From: Achromobacter spanius
Lineage (GTDB): Bacteria; Pseudomonadota; Gammaproteobacteria; Burkholderiales; Burkholderiaceae_B
Direction: 5' to 3'
DNA: 64,000 nucleotides
Assembly: GCF_003994415.1 (NCBI RefSeq)
Contig: NZ_CP034689.1
Span: forward strand, 5,270,001-5,334,000
A model generated the notes under the pieces. That model did not search any database, was not told the DNA's origin, and was given only the letters and a program-made list of their open reading frames with translations. Each line of letters begins with the position of its first letter. Position 1 is the first letter of the stretch. This document shows, piece after piece, positions 7,845-15,727 of the stretch. Made by a program: the position numbers and the translations under genes.

Positions 7845-8786
7845 ATGGCACGCATCAATTTCGATTTGCAGGAATTGCAGGCCTTCGTGGCGGTAGCCGA
7901 ACGCGCCAGCTTTCGCGCGGCGGCCGACGACCTGCACTTGTCGCAGCCCGCGCTCAGCCGGCGCATCGACAAGCTGGAAAGCATCCTGGGCGCGCGCCTG
8001 CTCGAACGCACCACGCGGCGCGTAGCCTTGACGCAGGTGGGGCGCGTGTTCCTGGAGCGCGCCCGCAGCGCCATCGACGAACTGGAAAGCGCCGTGCTCA
8101 GCATCGGCGACCTGGCCGCGCAGCGGGGCGGGCTGGTGACGGTAGCCTGTGTGCCGTCCGTGGCCTATTACTTCCTGCCGTCCGTCATCCGCGACTACAC
8201 CGAGCGCTTTCCGCGCATCCGCGTACGCATCATCGATGAAACCGCCAACACGGTGCTCAATAGCGTAGTGACGGGCCGCGCCGATTTCGGCATCAGTTTT
8301 TTCGGCACCCAGGAACCAGATGTGGATTTCAAGGCGGTGCTGCGGGAAGACTTCGTATTGGCGGTGCGCCGCGACCACCCGCTGGCTGGCCGGCGCAGCG
8401 TGTCCTGGGAAGCGCTGTCGCAGGAACGCTTCATGACGGTGGCCAAGGAAAGCGGCAACCGCCTGTTGATTGACGACGCGCTGGCAAAGAGCGGCAAGCG
8501 CACCGTCAGCGCGTTTGAAGTCAGCCACGTGATGACCTTGCTGGGCCTGGTGGAAGCGGGCCTGGGCGTGGCCGCCGTGCCGCAATTGGCCATGCCGCTG
8601 GCGGGCCACGCCACGCTGACGAGCGTCAAGCTGGAACATCCGCGCGTGACGCGCACGCTGGGCTTGATCGCCCGCCGCGGCCGCCCCCTGGCGCCCGCCG
8701 CGCAACAGCTTTATAACTTGATCCATCAGGCTGGCAAGACGGCTAAACGCAAAACGCCATCCGCAGCATCCCTTACGCAGCCGTAA
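7845..8786 (+). CDS. LysR-family transcriptional regulator
   Basis: 313 residues. The N-terminal winged helix-turn-helix (about 6-65, FDLQELQAFVAVAERASFRAAADDLHLSQPALSRRI split across the helices) is followed by a LysR effector-binding domain with two lobes. It is transcribed divergently from galD with only 52 bp between the start codons, the classical arrangement for a LysR activator of the divergent genes. The ligand is unknown but probably a pathway intermediate handled by the GalD/Bug unit. The C-terminus is basic (KTAKRKT). A GNAT gene follows after 4 bp. Confidence 0.92.
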   Translation: MARINFDLQELQAFVAVAERASFRAAADDLHLSQPALSRRIDKLESILGARLLERTTRRVALTQVGRVFLERARSAIDELESAVLSIGDLAAQRGGLVTVACVPSVAYYFLPSVIRDYTERFPRIRVRIIDETANTVLNSVVTGRADFGISFFGTQEPDVDFKAVLREDFVLAVRRDHPLAGRRSVSWEALSQERFMTVAKESGNRLLIDDALAKSGKRTVSAFEVSHVMTLLGLVEAGLGVAAVPQLAMPLAGHATLTSVKLEHPRVTRTLGLIARRGRPLAPAAQQLYNLIHQAGKTAKRKTPSAASLTQP

Positions 8787-8790
8787 TTCC

Positions 8791-9267
8791 ATGACGCATT
8801 CCCCTACCCCGGAGCATTCCCTGGCCCTGCAACCCGCCACCGAAGAAGATCTGCCCTTTTTGCTGGCGTTGCGCAAAGCCACCATGCAGGAACATATGGA
8901 ACGCGCCGGCGTGCCCGCGACTGACGCGGACCATCTGGCCCGCATCCAGTACCACTTCGACGACGCGCAGATCGTGTGGGTGGATGGCCGCCCCGCCGGC
9001 CTGTTCAAGCATTACCGCGATACGGACGGGTGGCACATTCTGCAGATACAGATCGCACCGGATTTCCAAGGCATGGGCCTGGGCCGCCGCCTGATCGAGC
9101 CCGTGCTGGACCGGGCAGACGCGGAAGGCGCGCCCGTCACCCTGAGCGTGTTGAAAGGCAACCCCGCCCAGCGGCTCTATGCGGCACTGGGCTTCACCCC
9201 CGTCAAGGAGACCGAGCTGGAATTTGAAATGCGTTACGAACCCGGCGCCGTCCGACCGGCCGGCTGA
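8791..9267 (+). CDS. GNAT family N-acetyltransferase
   Basis: 158 residues with the GNAT core: LQPATEEDLPFLLALRKAT (strand 1/helix 1), an IQIAPDFQGMGLGRRLIEPVL segment that carries the acetyl-CoA pyrophosphate-binding Q-x2-G-x-G pattern (about 91-110), and NPAQRLYAALGFTPVKETE at the C-terminus. It acetylates an unknown amine substrate in the cytoplasm. It starts 4 bp after the LysR stop, so it is probably co-transcribed with the regulator. Confidence 0.9.
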   Translation: MTHSPTPEHSLALQPATEEDLPFLLALRKATMQEHMERAGVPATDADHLARIQYHFDDAQIVWVDGRPAGLFKHYRDTDGWHILQIQIAPDFQGMGLGRRLIEPVLDRADAEGAPVTLSVLKGNPAQRLYAALGFTPVKETELEFEMRYEPGAVRPAG

Positions 9268-9288
9268 ACGTTGCAGATTTTTTTGGGC

Positions 9289-9322
9289 TGGCGGGAATAA
9301 TCCCGCCATGGCCGGCGTCTGT
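9289..9322 (+). promoter_or_regulatory. Candidate ECF-sigma promoter with an overlapping hairpin
   Basis: GGAATAA (9294-9300) is a typical ECF -35 element, and CGTCTGT (9316-9322) at 15-bp spacing resembles an ECF -10. The -35 element is embedded in a perfect inverted repeat, TGGCGGGA-ATAA-TCCCGCCA (9289-9308). It lies about 45 bp before the secreted-protein gene that heads the ECF operon, so autoregulation is plausible. The hairpin could alternatively end transcription from the GNAT gene. Confidence 0.45.
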
Positions 9323-9367
9323 AGCGGGCAGTCATCCCTTTCCCCCCATCTACGTACGAGGCTCACT

Positions 9368-9736
9368 ATGCGCAAACACATCGCCGCCGCCCTGGTCCTG
9401 GGCTCCGCCGCCCTGTTCTCGGCCGGCGCCCACGCCCAAGCCGTCAAGACGCAGGACGGCATCCTGGTCAACAGCGCGGGCATGACGCTGTACACCTTCG
9501 ACAAAGACGCCGGCGGCAAAAGCGCCTGCAACGACGGGTGCGCCAAGATCTGGCCGCCGGTCACCGCCCCCGCCGACGCCAAGCCCATGGGCGACCTGAC
9601 GGTCATCACCCGCGACGACGGCTCCAAGCAATGGGCCCATAAAGGCAAGCCCGTCTACCTGTACGTGAAGGACACCAAGCCGGGCGACAAGACCGGCGAC
9701 AACTTCAAGGAAGTCTGGCACGTCATCAAGCCCTGA
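9368..9736 (+). CDS. Secreted COG4315-type protein
   Basis: 122 residues with a cleavable signal peptide (MRKHIAAALVLGSAALFSAGAHAQA). The mature part carries the COG4315 features: GILVNSAGMTLYTFDKDAGGKSACNDGCAKIWPP with a Cys pair, followed by a second half with DDGSKQWAHKGKPVYLY. Function is unknown, but the family is repeatedly found beside ECF sigma factors and is suspected of a role in oxidative or envelope stress. ATG 9368 is chosen because it begins the signal peptide. The ECF sigma gene starts 23 bp downstream. Confidence 0.88.
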   Translation: MRKHIAAALVLGSAALFSAGAHAQAVKTQDGILVNSAGMTLYTFDKDAGGKSACNDGCAKIWPPVTAPADAKPMGDLTVITRDDGSKQWAHKGKPVYLYVKDTKPGDKTGDNFKEVWHVIKP

Positions 9737-9759
9737 TCCGCGACGATTCCCCGGTTGCC

Positions 9760-10272
9760 ATGCGCGCCGACGACGAGGCCCTGATTCTGGCATGCATCCC
9801 CAGCCTGCGGCGATACGCCCGCGGGCTGACGGGTGACCCGCATCGGGCCGATGATCTGGTTCAGGACACGTTGGAGCGCGCCTGGAGCCGCTATTCGCGA
9901 TGGCAAAAGCGCGGCGAGCTGCGGGCCTGGATGTTCGGCATCATGCACAACCATTTCATCGACGGCGTGCGCGCCAACAACCGGCGGGCGGATCAGACTG
10001 CCCCGGGCGATCTGCCCGACATGCCGGTGCGCGCCACGCAGACTGATCAGTTGGAAGTGCGGGATTTGGACCGCTGCCTGCAAGCCCTGCCGCCCGAACA
10101 GCGTGAAGTGCTGTTGCTGATCTGCGTGGAAGACCTGTCCTACCAGGACACCGCGCGCGTGCTGGACGTGCCCATCGGCACGGTCATGTCCCGACTGTCG
10201 CGCGCCCGTGAGAAGTTGGGTGCGCTGATGCGCGGACACGACTCGGTCAGCCGCCTGCATCGCGTGAAATGA
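9760..10272 (+). CDS. ECF-family RNA polymerase sigma factor
   Basis: 170 residues with sigma region 2 (LRRYARGLTGDPHRADDLVQDTLERAW about 15-45, with RAWMFGIMHNHFID) and region 4 (LPPEQREVLLLICVEDLSYQDTARVLDVPIGTVMSRLSRAR about 105-150). It redirects RNA polymerase to stress promoters and is probably held inactive by the membrane protein encoded 1 bp downstream. The upstream secreted-protein gene and a GGAATAA/CGTCTGT promoter candidate suggest an autoregulated three-gene operon. Confidence 0.94.
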   Translation: MRADDEALILACIPSLRRYARGLTGDPHRADDLVQDTLERAWSRYSRWQKRGELRAWMFGIMHNHFIDGVRANNRRADQTAPGDLPDMPVRATQTDQLEVRDLDRCLQALPPEQREVLLLICVEDLSYQDTARVLDVPIGTVMSRLSRAREKLGALMRGHDSVSRLHRVK

Positions 10273-10273
10273 C

Positions 10274-11089
10274 ATGAACGAAAAATCCCTCCATCCGGTT
10301 CCCAGCTCGGGCAGCCCCATTACCGAAGCCGATCTGCATGCCTATGCGGACGGCCAGTTGGCCCCTGCCCGCCATGCCGAGGTCGACGCCTTTCTTGCCT
10401 CGCATCCGCAGGATCAGACCCGTGTGGCGGACTGGCAGGCGCAACGCCGTGCGTTGCATGCGCTGCTGGACCCGGTATTGGATGAACCTTTGCCATTGCG
10501 GCTGCCCTTGAAGGCGCCGTCGCGACAGTTGCCGTGGCGTGCGCTGGCCGCCAGCGTGGCGATCGCGGCGGTCAGCGCGGGCGCGGCGTGGACGGTACGC
10601 GGCGCGATGGATGCGCGCCATCTGCAAACCGTGCTGGCCACCGCCGGCCCGGACCCAGCGGCGGGCGGTTACGCCCAACGCGCCGCCATCGCGCATGCGG
10701 TGTATGCACCCGACATGGGCCGCCCGGTGGAAGTGAGCGCCGACAATGAAAAGGGCTTGGTGACGTGGTTGACCAAGCGCATGGGCGCCCCGGTGCGCGC
10801 GCCATCACTATCGCAAGTGGGTTATGAATTGGTGGGTGGCCGTTTGTTGCCGGGCGGTTCGGGACCGGTGGCACAGTTCATGTACGGCGCGGCCGATGGA
10901 CAAAGGCTGACGTTGTACGTCACCCGCGAAGCCGCGGGCGGCCAGACCGCGTTTCAGTTCACGCAGGAAGGGTCGGTACGGGTGTTCTATTGGGTGGAAG
11001 GCCAGTTCGGCTACGCCCTTTCCGGCGCCGTCAGCCGCGATGAACTGCAACGAGTATCGCAAGAGGTTTATAAGCAGTTGCAGGGGTAG
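10274..11089 (+). CDS. Membrane-bound anti-sigma factor
   Basis: 271 residues. The cytoplasmic N-terminal part (about 1-85) has the ITEADLHAYADGQLAPARHAEVDAFL segment common to ECF anti-sigma factors. One membrane helix (about 92-110, LAASVAIAAVSAGAAW) precedes a periplasmic domain of about 150 residues. The H-x3-C-x2-C zinc motif of ZAS anti-sigma factors is absent, so redox release through zinc loss is unlikely. It begins one base after the sigma gene stop. It should sequester the sigma factor at the membrane until a periplasmic signal is sensed. Confidence 0.88.
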   Translation: MNEKSLHPVPSSGSPITEADLHAYADGQLAPARHAEVDAFLASHPQDQTRVADWQAQRRALHALLDPVLDEPLPLRLPLKAPSRQLPWRALAASVAIAAVSAGAAWTVRGAMDARHLQTVLATAGPDPAAGGYAQRAAIAHAVYAPDMGRPVEVSADNEKGLVTWLTKRMGAPVRAPSLSQVGYELVGGRLLPGGSGPVAQFMYGAADGQRLTLYVTREAAGGQTAFQFTQEGSVRVFYWVEGQFGYALSGAVSRDELQRVSQEVYKQLQG

Positions 11090-11167
11090 CGAAGCCGATT
11101 CGGTTACGGTAGCCAGATGCGTTACGCCGAGGGCACCGCCCGATGGGATTCTTTGCGAGCACCGTCC

Positions 11168-11314
11168 GATGGGTTACGCGCGATCAACACTGGTGTTCTT
11201 CAGAAGACATTTCCGCGCTTCACCCATCCTACGATCCACGAGCCGCACGTAGGATGGGTGAAGCGCGCAAAATCCGCCGCAAGAAAACCCACCATCGATC
11301 GCGCGTAACCCATC
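11168..11314 (+). repeat. REP doublet copy C between convergent genes
   Basis: Two inverted REPs: 11168-11233 (GATGGGTTACGCGCG to CACCCATCCTACG) and 11248-11314 (CGTAGGATGGGTGAAGCGCG to CGCGTAACCCATC), with a 14-bp spacer. The ends are conserved with copies A and B but the interior differs. It fills most of the 240-bp space between the convergent anti-sigma and GntR genes and may act as a bidirectional transcription barrier. Confidence 0.85.
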
Positions 11315-11329
11315 AAGCAGCCCCCCCGG

Positions 11330-12058
11330 TCACCGCCCCCCTTCCCTTGCCGCATGCAGCATATGCAGCGTGATCTTCCGCACCTCCGCCTTGCTCATCT
11401 CGATATGCGACTTCAGCATCCGTGCCGCTTCATCCCCGCGCCGTGCCAGCACCGCCCGCAAAATCGCAGCATGTTCCTCATACGTCGCATCCACCCGAAA
11501 ATCCTTCGTGAAATCCAAGCGCCGGACAATACGAATCTTCTCCGTCACGTCCCGGTGTATCTGCGCCATCTCCGGATTCCCGGCCGCCGCCACCAATGAA
11601 CAATGGAACGCCTCGTCCAACTGCCCGACCAGCCGCCCGTCCAGAATGCGCTGCGGCGGCGGCACCAGCCATACGTCTTTCAACGCACCCAGAATGCCGG
11701 ACTCATCCATGTGCTCGCGCGTGCACAGCTTGTCCACGGCCGCCTGTTCCAGCACCACCCGCACGTCGTACAGCGCTTCGAAACGTTCAAAATCAAACGG
11801 CCGCACCTGCCAGCCGCTGCGCGGGCTGGCCAGCACGAAGCCTTCGCGCTCTAGCCGTGCCAAGCCCAGCCGCACCGGGGTACGGCTGACGCCCAGCCGC
11901 GCCACCAGATCCGCCTCGGTAAAACGTTCACCCGGCAGCATCCGGAAATCGAACAGGTCGTCCTTGATGCGCTGATACACCTGGTCAGCCAGTGACCCGG
12001 CCAGCGCCGGCGCCTGCCGGATCGCCGGGCTGACCTGGACGGCTTCCAGGCGCATCAT
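11330..12058 (-). CDS. GntR-family (FCD/FadR subfamily) regulator of urea amidolyase genes
   Basis: 242 residues. A winged helix-turn-helix (about 22-85, LADQVYQRIKDDLFDFRMLPGERFTEADLVARLGVSRTPVR region) is followed by an all-helical FCD ligand domain. The start ATG at 12058 overlaps the urea carboxylase stop by four bases (ATGA), so it is the last gene of the allophanate hydrolase-urea carboxylase operon and almost certainly controls it. A perfect CTTGTATACAAG palindrome, an FCD-GntR-type operator, lies just upstream of the first operon gene. The effector is probably urea, allophanate or a related nitrogen compound. Confidence 0.92.
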   Translation of the reverse strand: MMRLEAVQVSPAIRQAPALAGSLADQVYQRIKDDLFDFRMLPGERFTEADLVARLGVSRTPVRLGLARLEREGFVLASPRSGWQVRPFDFERFEALYDVRVVLEQAAVDKLCTREHMDESGILGALKDVWLVPPPQRILDGRLVGQLDEAFHCSLVAAAGNPEMAQIHRDVTEKIRIVRRLDFTKDFRVDATYEEHAAILRAVLARRGDEAARMLKSHIEMSKAEVRKITLHMLHAAREGGR

Positions 12059-15000
12059 CCCGCCACGGTGCACGTGGCGTCTTCCGCCAGCACCACCAAG
12101 GGGTCGCCCGCGTTCACCGGTTTGCCCGGCACGCAGCGGATCGCCGTGACCGTGCCCGACGCGGGCGCAATCACCGACAGCTCCATCTTCATGGCCTCGA
12201 CCACCACCAGCGTGTCGCCCGCCGATACGCTCTGCCCCACCTGGACCGGAATCTTCCAGATGTTGCCGCACATATCCGCGCTGACCAGGCGTTCGCCCTC
12301 GCGCAACGCCGTGTCGGCCTCGGCCTCTTGAATCACAGCCTCTTGCTCCACCGCCACGTCTTCGCTCTTCCACAGCGCCACTTCGGCGTCGAAGGCGCTT
12401 TTCTGGCGCGTCTGGAACACGGCGATGCTGTCGGCCTGCTCGGCCAGGAAGCGCTGGTGCGCAGCGAAATCGAACACTTCTTCTTCGATGCGCACCGTCG
12501 CGCGCCCTTCGCGGAAGTCTTCGCGCAGCACGTCCAGTTCGGCCTCGGTGACCGGGTAGAAGCGCACCTGATCAAAAAAGCGCAACAGCCAGGGCTTGCC
12601 ATCCTGGAACACCCGGTTCTTCAAGAACTTGTTCCAGATGGGCAAAGTACGGCCAACCAGTTGATACCCGCCCGGCGAATCCATGCCGTAGATGCACATG
12701 TACACGCCACCAATACCCACCGTGCCTTCCGCCGTGAACGTGCGCGCCGGGTTGTACTTGGACGTCAGCAAGCGATGGCGCGGATCGATCGGCACGGCGC
12801 AAGGCGCGCCCAGGTACACGTCGCCCAAGCCCATGATCAGGTAGCTGGCGTCGAACACAATGTCACGCACCTCATTGCGGCTGGCCAAGCCGTTGATGCG
12901 CTGGATGAAGTCCACATTGTTCGGCAGCCACGGCGCGTTGGCGCGCACGGTTTCCTGATAGCGCTGCACGGCACCCAGCGTGGCCGAATCCTCGAAGGCC
13001 ATGGGCAGGTAGACCACGCGCGTGGGCACCTTCAGCGTGGCCACGTCGGCCAGGCCGGCTTCGATCTTCAACAGGCGTTCGATCAACGCCCCTTGCAGAA
13101 TCTGGCGGCTGTCATAGCGGATCTGCAATGAACGCACGCCCGGCGACAATTCCTGCACGCCCGCAATGGGGTCGGCGTTCAACGCTTCCATCAGCAAATG
13201 GATACGCATGCGCAACGCCAGGTCCAGCACGTTGTCGCCGTACTCCAGCAGCAGGTAGCCATCACCCGCCTGGCGGTACGACACCGACGGGCGCGAGCCC
13301 TCCGCCGGCAAGGCCGCGACGATGGTTTCCGACACCGTGGCGGGCACGGGCGATGGCGCCGTTGCCGTGGGCGCTACCGCCGACAGCGCCGCCACGCTTT
13401 GGTCTTGCGCGGCTTCCAGCGCCACGGCTTGCGGATAGTCCATGCGTTTGAACCGGATGCGGTCGCCCGGCTTCACCTGGCCCACCTTCCAAAGTTCGGC
13501 GCGCGCGATGGTGACGGGGCAGACGAAGCCGCCCAGGCTGGGGCCGTCGCGCGTCAGGATGACGGGGCTGTCGCCCGTGAAATTGATGCTGCCGATGGCG
13601 TATTCGCAATCGTGGATATTGGACGGGTGCAGACCCGCCTCGCCGCCGTTCTCGCGCGCCCAGGTGGGCTTGGGGCCGATCAGGCGCACGCCCAGGCGGT
13701 TCGAGTTGTAGTGCACTTCCCAATCCGCCGCGAAGAAGGTGTCGATGGCTTCGGGCTGGAAGAAGTCGGGCGCGCCATGCGGGCCGTACAGCACGCCGAT
13801 TTCCCAGGTGTTGCCGTAGGTGGGAATCAGCTCGGGCGGCGCGGGCATCGGCTCTGCCACAGTCGCGGCGGCACTGCCCTCACCCAGCTCCGGCCGCACC
13901 AACGGCAGCATGTCGCCCACGCGCAGCGTGCGGCCGGCGTGCCCGCCGAACTGGCCCAGCGCAAAGGTCGAGCGGCTGCCCAGGTAGACCGGCACATCAA
14001 GCCCGTTGCGCACGGCCAGGTAGCTGCGGCAGCCCGACAGCGCGCGGCCGGTGGCCAGCACCTGACCCGAACGCACGGTAATCGGCTGCCACATCGGCAC
14101 GGGTTCGCCGTCCAGCGTGGCGGCGCATTCGGCGCCGGTCAGCGCCACGACGGTGTCGCCATGAAAACGCAAGGTAGGCCCGATCAGCGTGGCCTCGATG
14201 CCGGCCGCGTCCGGCGCGTTGCCGACGATGCGGTTGGCCAGGCGGAAGGCATAGTCGTCCATCGGACCCGAGGGCGGTACGCCGATATCCCAGTAGCCGG
14301 TGCGGCCGGGGTAGTCCTGCACACTGGTATAGGTGCCGGCCTCCAGCACTTCGATGGCGGCGGGCCGATACGTGAAGCTTTCCAGGAAGCGCGTGGACAG
14401 CTTGCCCGCGCGGAAGCGTTCGTCGGCAACGATCTGGCGCAGGTAGTCCAGGTTGGTGGCAATGCCGTGCAGCCGCGTGCGTGCCAGGGCATCCGCCAGC
14501 TTGTCCAAGGCGGCATCGCGGGTGTCCGCGTGCACGATCAGCTTGGCCAGCATGGGGTCATAGAAGGCCGGCACGTCGGTGCCGGTGGCCACCCAGCCAT
14601 CCACCCGCACGCCGTCAGGGAAAGACACCTCGGTCAGCACGCCCGGCGACGGCTGGAACTGGCGCAGCGGGTCTTCGGCGTACAAGCGCACCTCAATGGA
14701 CGCACCCTGCGGCGCGCGCGACATCGCGGCGATATCCAGCGCTTCACCCGCCGCCACGCGCAGCATGCATTCCACCAGGTCCAGGCCGGTGACGGCTTCC
14801 GTCACCGGATGCTCAACCTGCAGGCGCGTGTTGACCTCCAGAAAATAAAAGCTGTCGCGCGCCGGGTCGTAGATGAATTCAACGGTGCCGGCGGAGCGGT
14901 AGTTCACCGACTCGCCCAACTGCACGGCGGCCGACAGCAAAGCCGCGCGTGTCGCGGCCGGCAGCAGCGGCGCGGGCGTTTCCTCGATCACTTTCTGATT

Positions 15001-15699
15001 GCGCCGCTGCACCGAGCAATCACGTTCGCCCAGCGCCAGCACGCGGCCCGCGCCGTCGCCAAAGATCTGCACTTCCACGTGGCGCGCGTTATCCACATAG
15101 CGTTCGATGAACGCGCCGCCATCACGGAAGAAGTGTTCGCCCATGCGTTGCACGCTGTCGAACGCCACCGTCAGTTCCGCTTCGTTCTCGCAACGCGACA
15201 AGCCGATGCCGCCGCCGCCCGCCGTGCTCTTGAGCATGACCGGGTAGCCGATGCGTTCGGCTTGCGACAGCGCTTCACCCAGGCTGGCCAAGAGCCCCGT
15301 GCCCGGCGTCATCGGCACGCCCGCTTCGGCCGCCAGTTCACGCGAACGGTGCTTCAGCCCGAACTCGCGGATCTGCAAGGGCGTGGGGCCCACGAAGGCA
15401 ATACCCGCCGCTTCGCAGGCTTCGGCGAATTCCGCGCTTTCGGACAGGAACCCATAGCCGGGGTAGATGGCTTGTGCGCCATGCTCGCGCGCGGCCGCCA
15501 GCAGCAGGTCCATGCGCAAGTAGCTGTCGACGGCTTTCTCGCCGCCCAAGGCCACGGCCACATCGGCCTCGCGTACGTGCGCGGCGTTGCGGTCGGGGTC
15601 GGAATACACGGCCACACTACGGATGCCCAGCCGCTTCAGGGTGCGGATGGCGCGGACGGCGATCTCGCCGCGGTTGGCAATCAGAACGGTATCGAACAC
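12055..15699 (-). CDS. uca: Urea carboxylase (biotin-dependent)
   Basis: 1214 residues, full length. The start is GTG at 15699, giving VFDTVLIANRGEIAVRAI, with GGGAG upstream; the longer open frame beyond is proline-rich non-coding sequence. Domains in order: biotin carboxylase with an ATP-grasp glycine loop (KSTAGGGGIGLSR, about 160) and EHPVTEAVTGLDLVE; KipA/KipI-type carboxyltransferase halves (about 470-1050, with GTYTSVQDYPGRTGYWDIGVP); and a C-terminal biotinyl domain with the acceptor lysine in VVEAMKMEL. It carboxylates urea to allophanate using ATP and bicarbonate. It lies 28 bp downstream of allophanate hydrolase; together they form the ATP-dependent urea amidolyase route. Confidence 0.96.
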   Translation of the reverse strand: MFDTVLIANRGEIAVRAIRTLKRLGIRSVAVYSDPDRNAAHVREADVAVALGGEKAVDSYLRMDLLLAAAREHGAQAIYPGYGFLSESAEFAEACEAAGIAFVGPTPLQIREFGLKHRSRELAAEAGVPMTPGTGLLASLGEALSQAERIGYPVMLKSTAGGGGIGLSRCENEAELTVAFDSVQRMGEHFFRDGGAFIERYVDNARHVEVQIFGDGAGRVLALGERDCSVQRRNQKVIEETPAPLLPAATRAALLSAAVQLGESVNYRSAGTVEFIYDPARDSFYFLEVNTRLQVEHPVTEAVTGLDLVECMLRVAAGEALDIAAMSRAPQGASIEVRLYAEDPLRQFQPSPGVLTEVSFPDGVRVDGWVATGTDVPAFYDPMLAKLIVHADTRDAALDKLADALARTRLHGIATNLDYLRQIVADERFRAGKLSTRFLESFTYRPAAIEVLEAGTYTSVQDYPGRTGYWDIGVPPSGPMDDYAFRLANRIVGNAPDAAGIEATLIGPTLRFHGDTVVALTGAECAATLDGEPVPMWQPITVRSGQVLATGRALSGCRSYLAVRNGLDVPVYLGSRSTFALGQFGGHAGRTLRVGDMLPLVRPELGEGSAAATVAEPMPAPPELIPTYGNTWEIGVLYGPHGAPDFFQPEAIDTFFAADWEVHYNSNRLGVRLIGPKPTWARENGGEAGLHPSNIHDCEYAIGSINFTGDSPVILTRDGPSLGGFVCPVTIARAELWKVGQVKPGDRIRFKRMDYPQAVALEAAQDQSVAALSAVAPTATAPSPVPATVSETIVAALPAEGSRPSVSYRQAGDGYLLLEYGDNVLDLALRMRIHLLMEALNADPIAGVQELSPGVRSLQIRYDSRQILQGALIERLLKIEAGLADVATLKVPTRVVYLPMAFEDSATLGAVQRYQETVRANAPWLPNNVDFIQRINGLASRNEVRDIVFDASYLIMGLGDVYLGAPCAVPIDPRHRLLTSKYNPARTFTAEGTVGIGGVYMCIYGMDSPGGYQLVGRTLPIWNKFLKNRVFQDGKPWLLRFFDQVRFYPVTEAELDVLREDFREGRATVRIEEEVFDFAAHQRFLAEQADSIAVFQTRQKSAFDAEVALWKSEDVAVEQEAVIQEAEADTALREGERLVSADMCGNIWKIPVQVGQSVSAGDTLVVVEAMKMELSVIAPASGTVTAIRCVPGKPVNAGDPLVVLAEDATCTVAG

Positions 15700-15727
15700 G
15701 GTTCGGCTCCCAAATGGCTTGCTGGAA

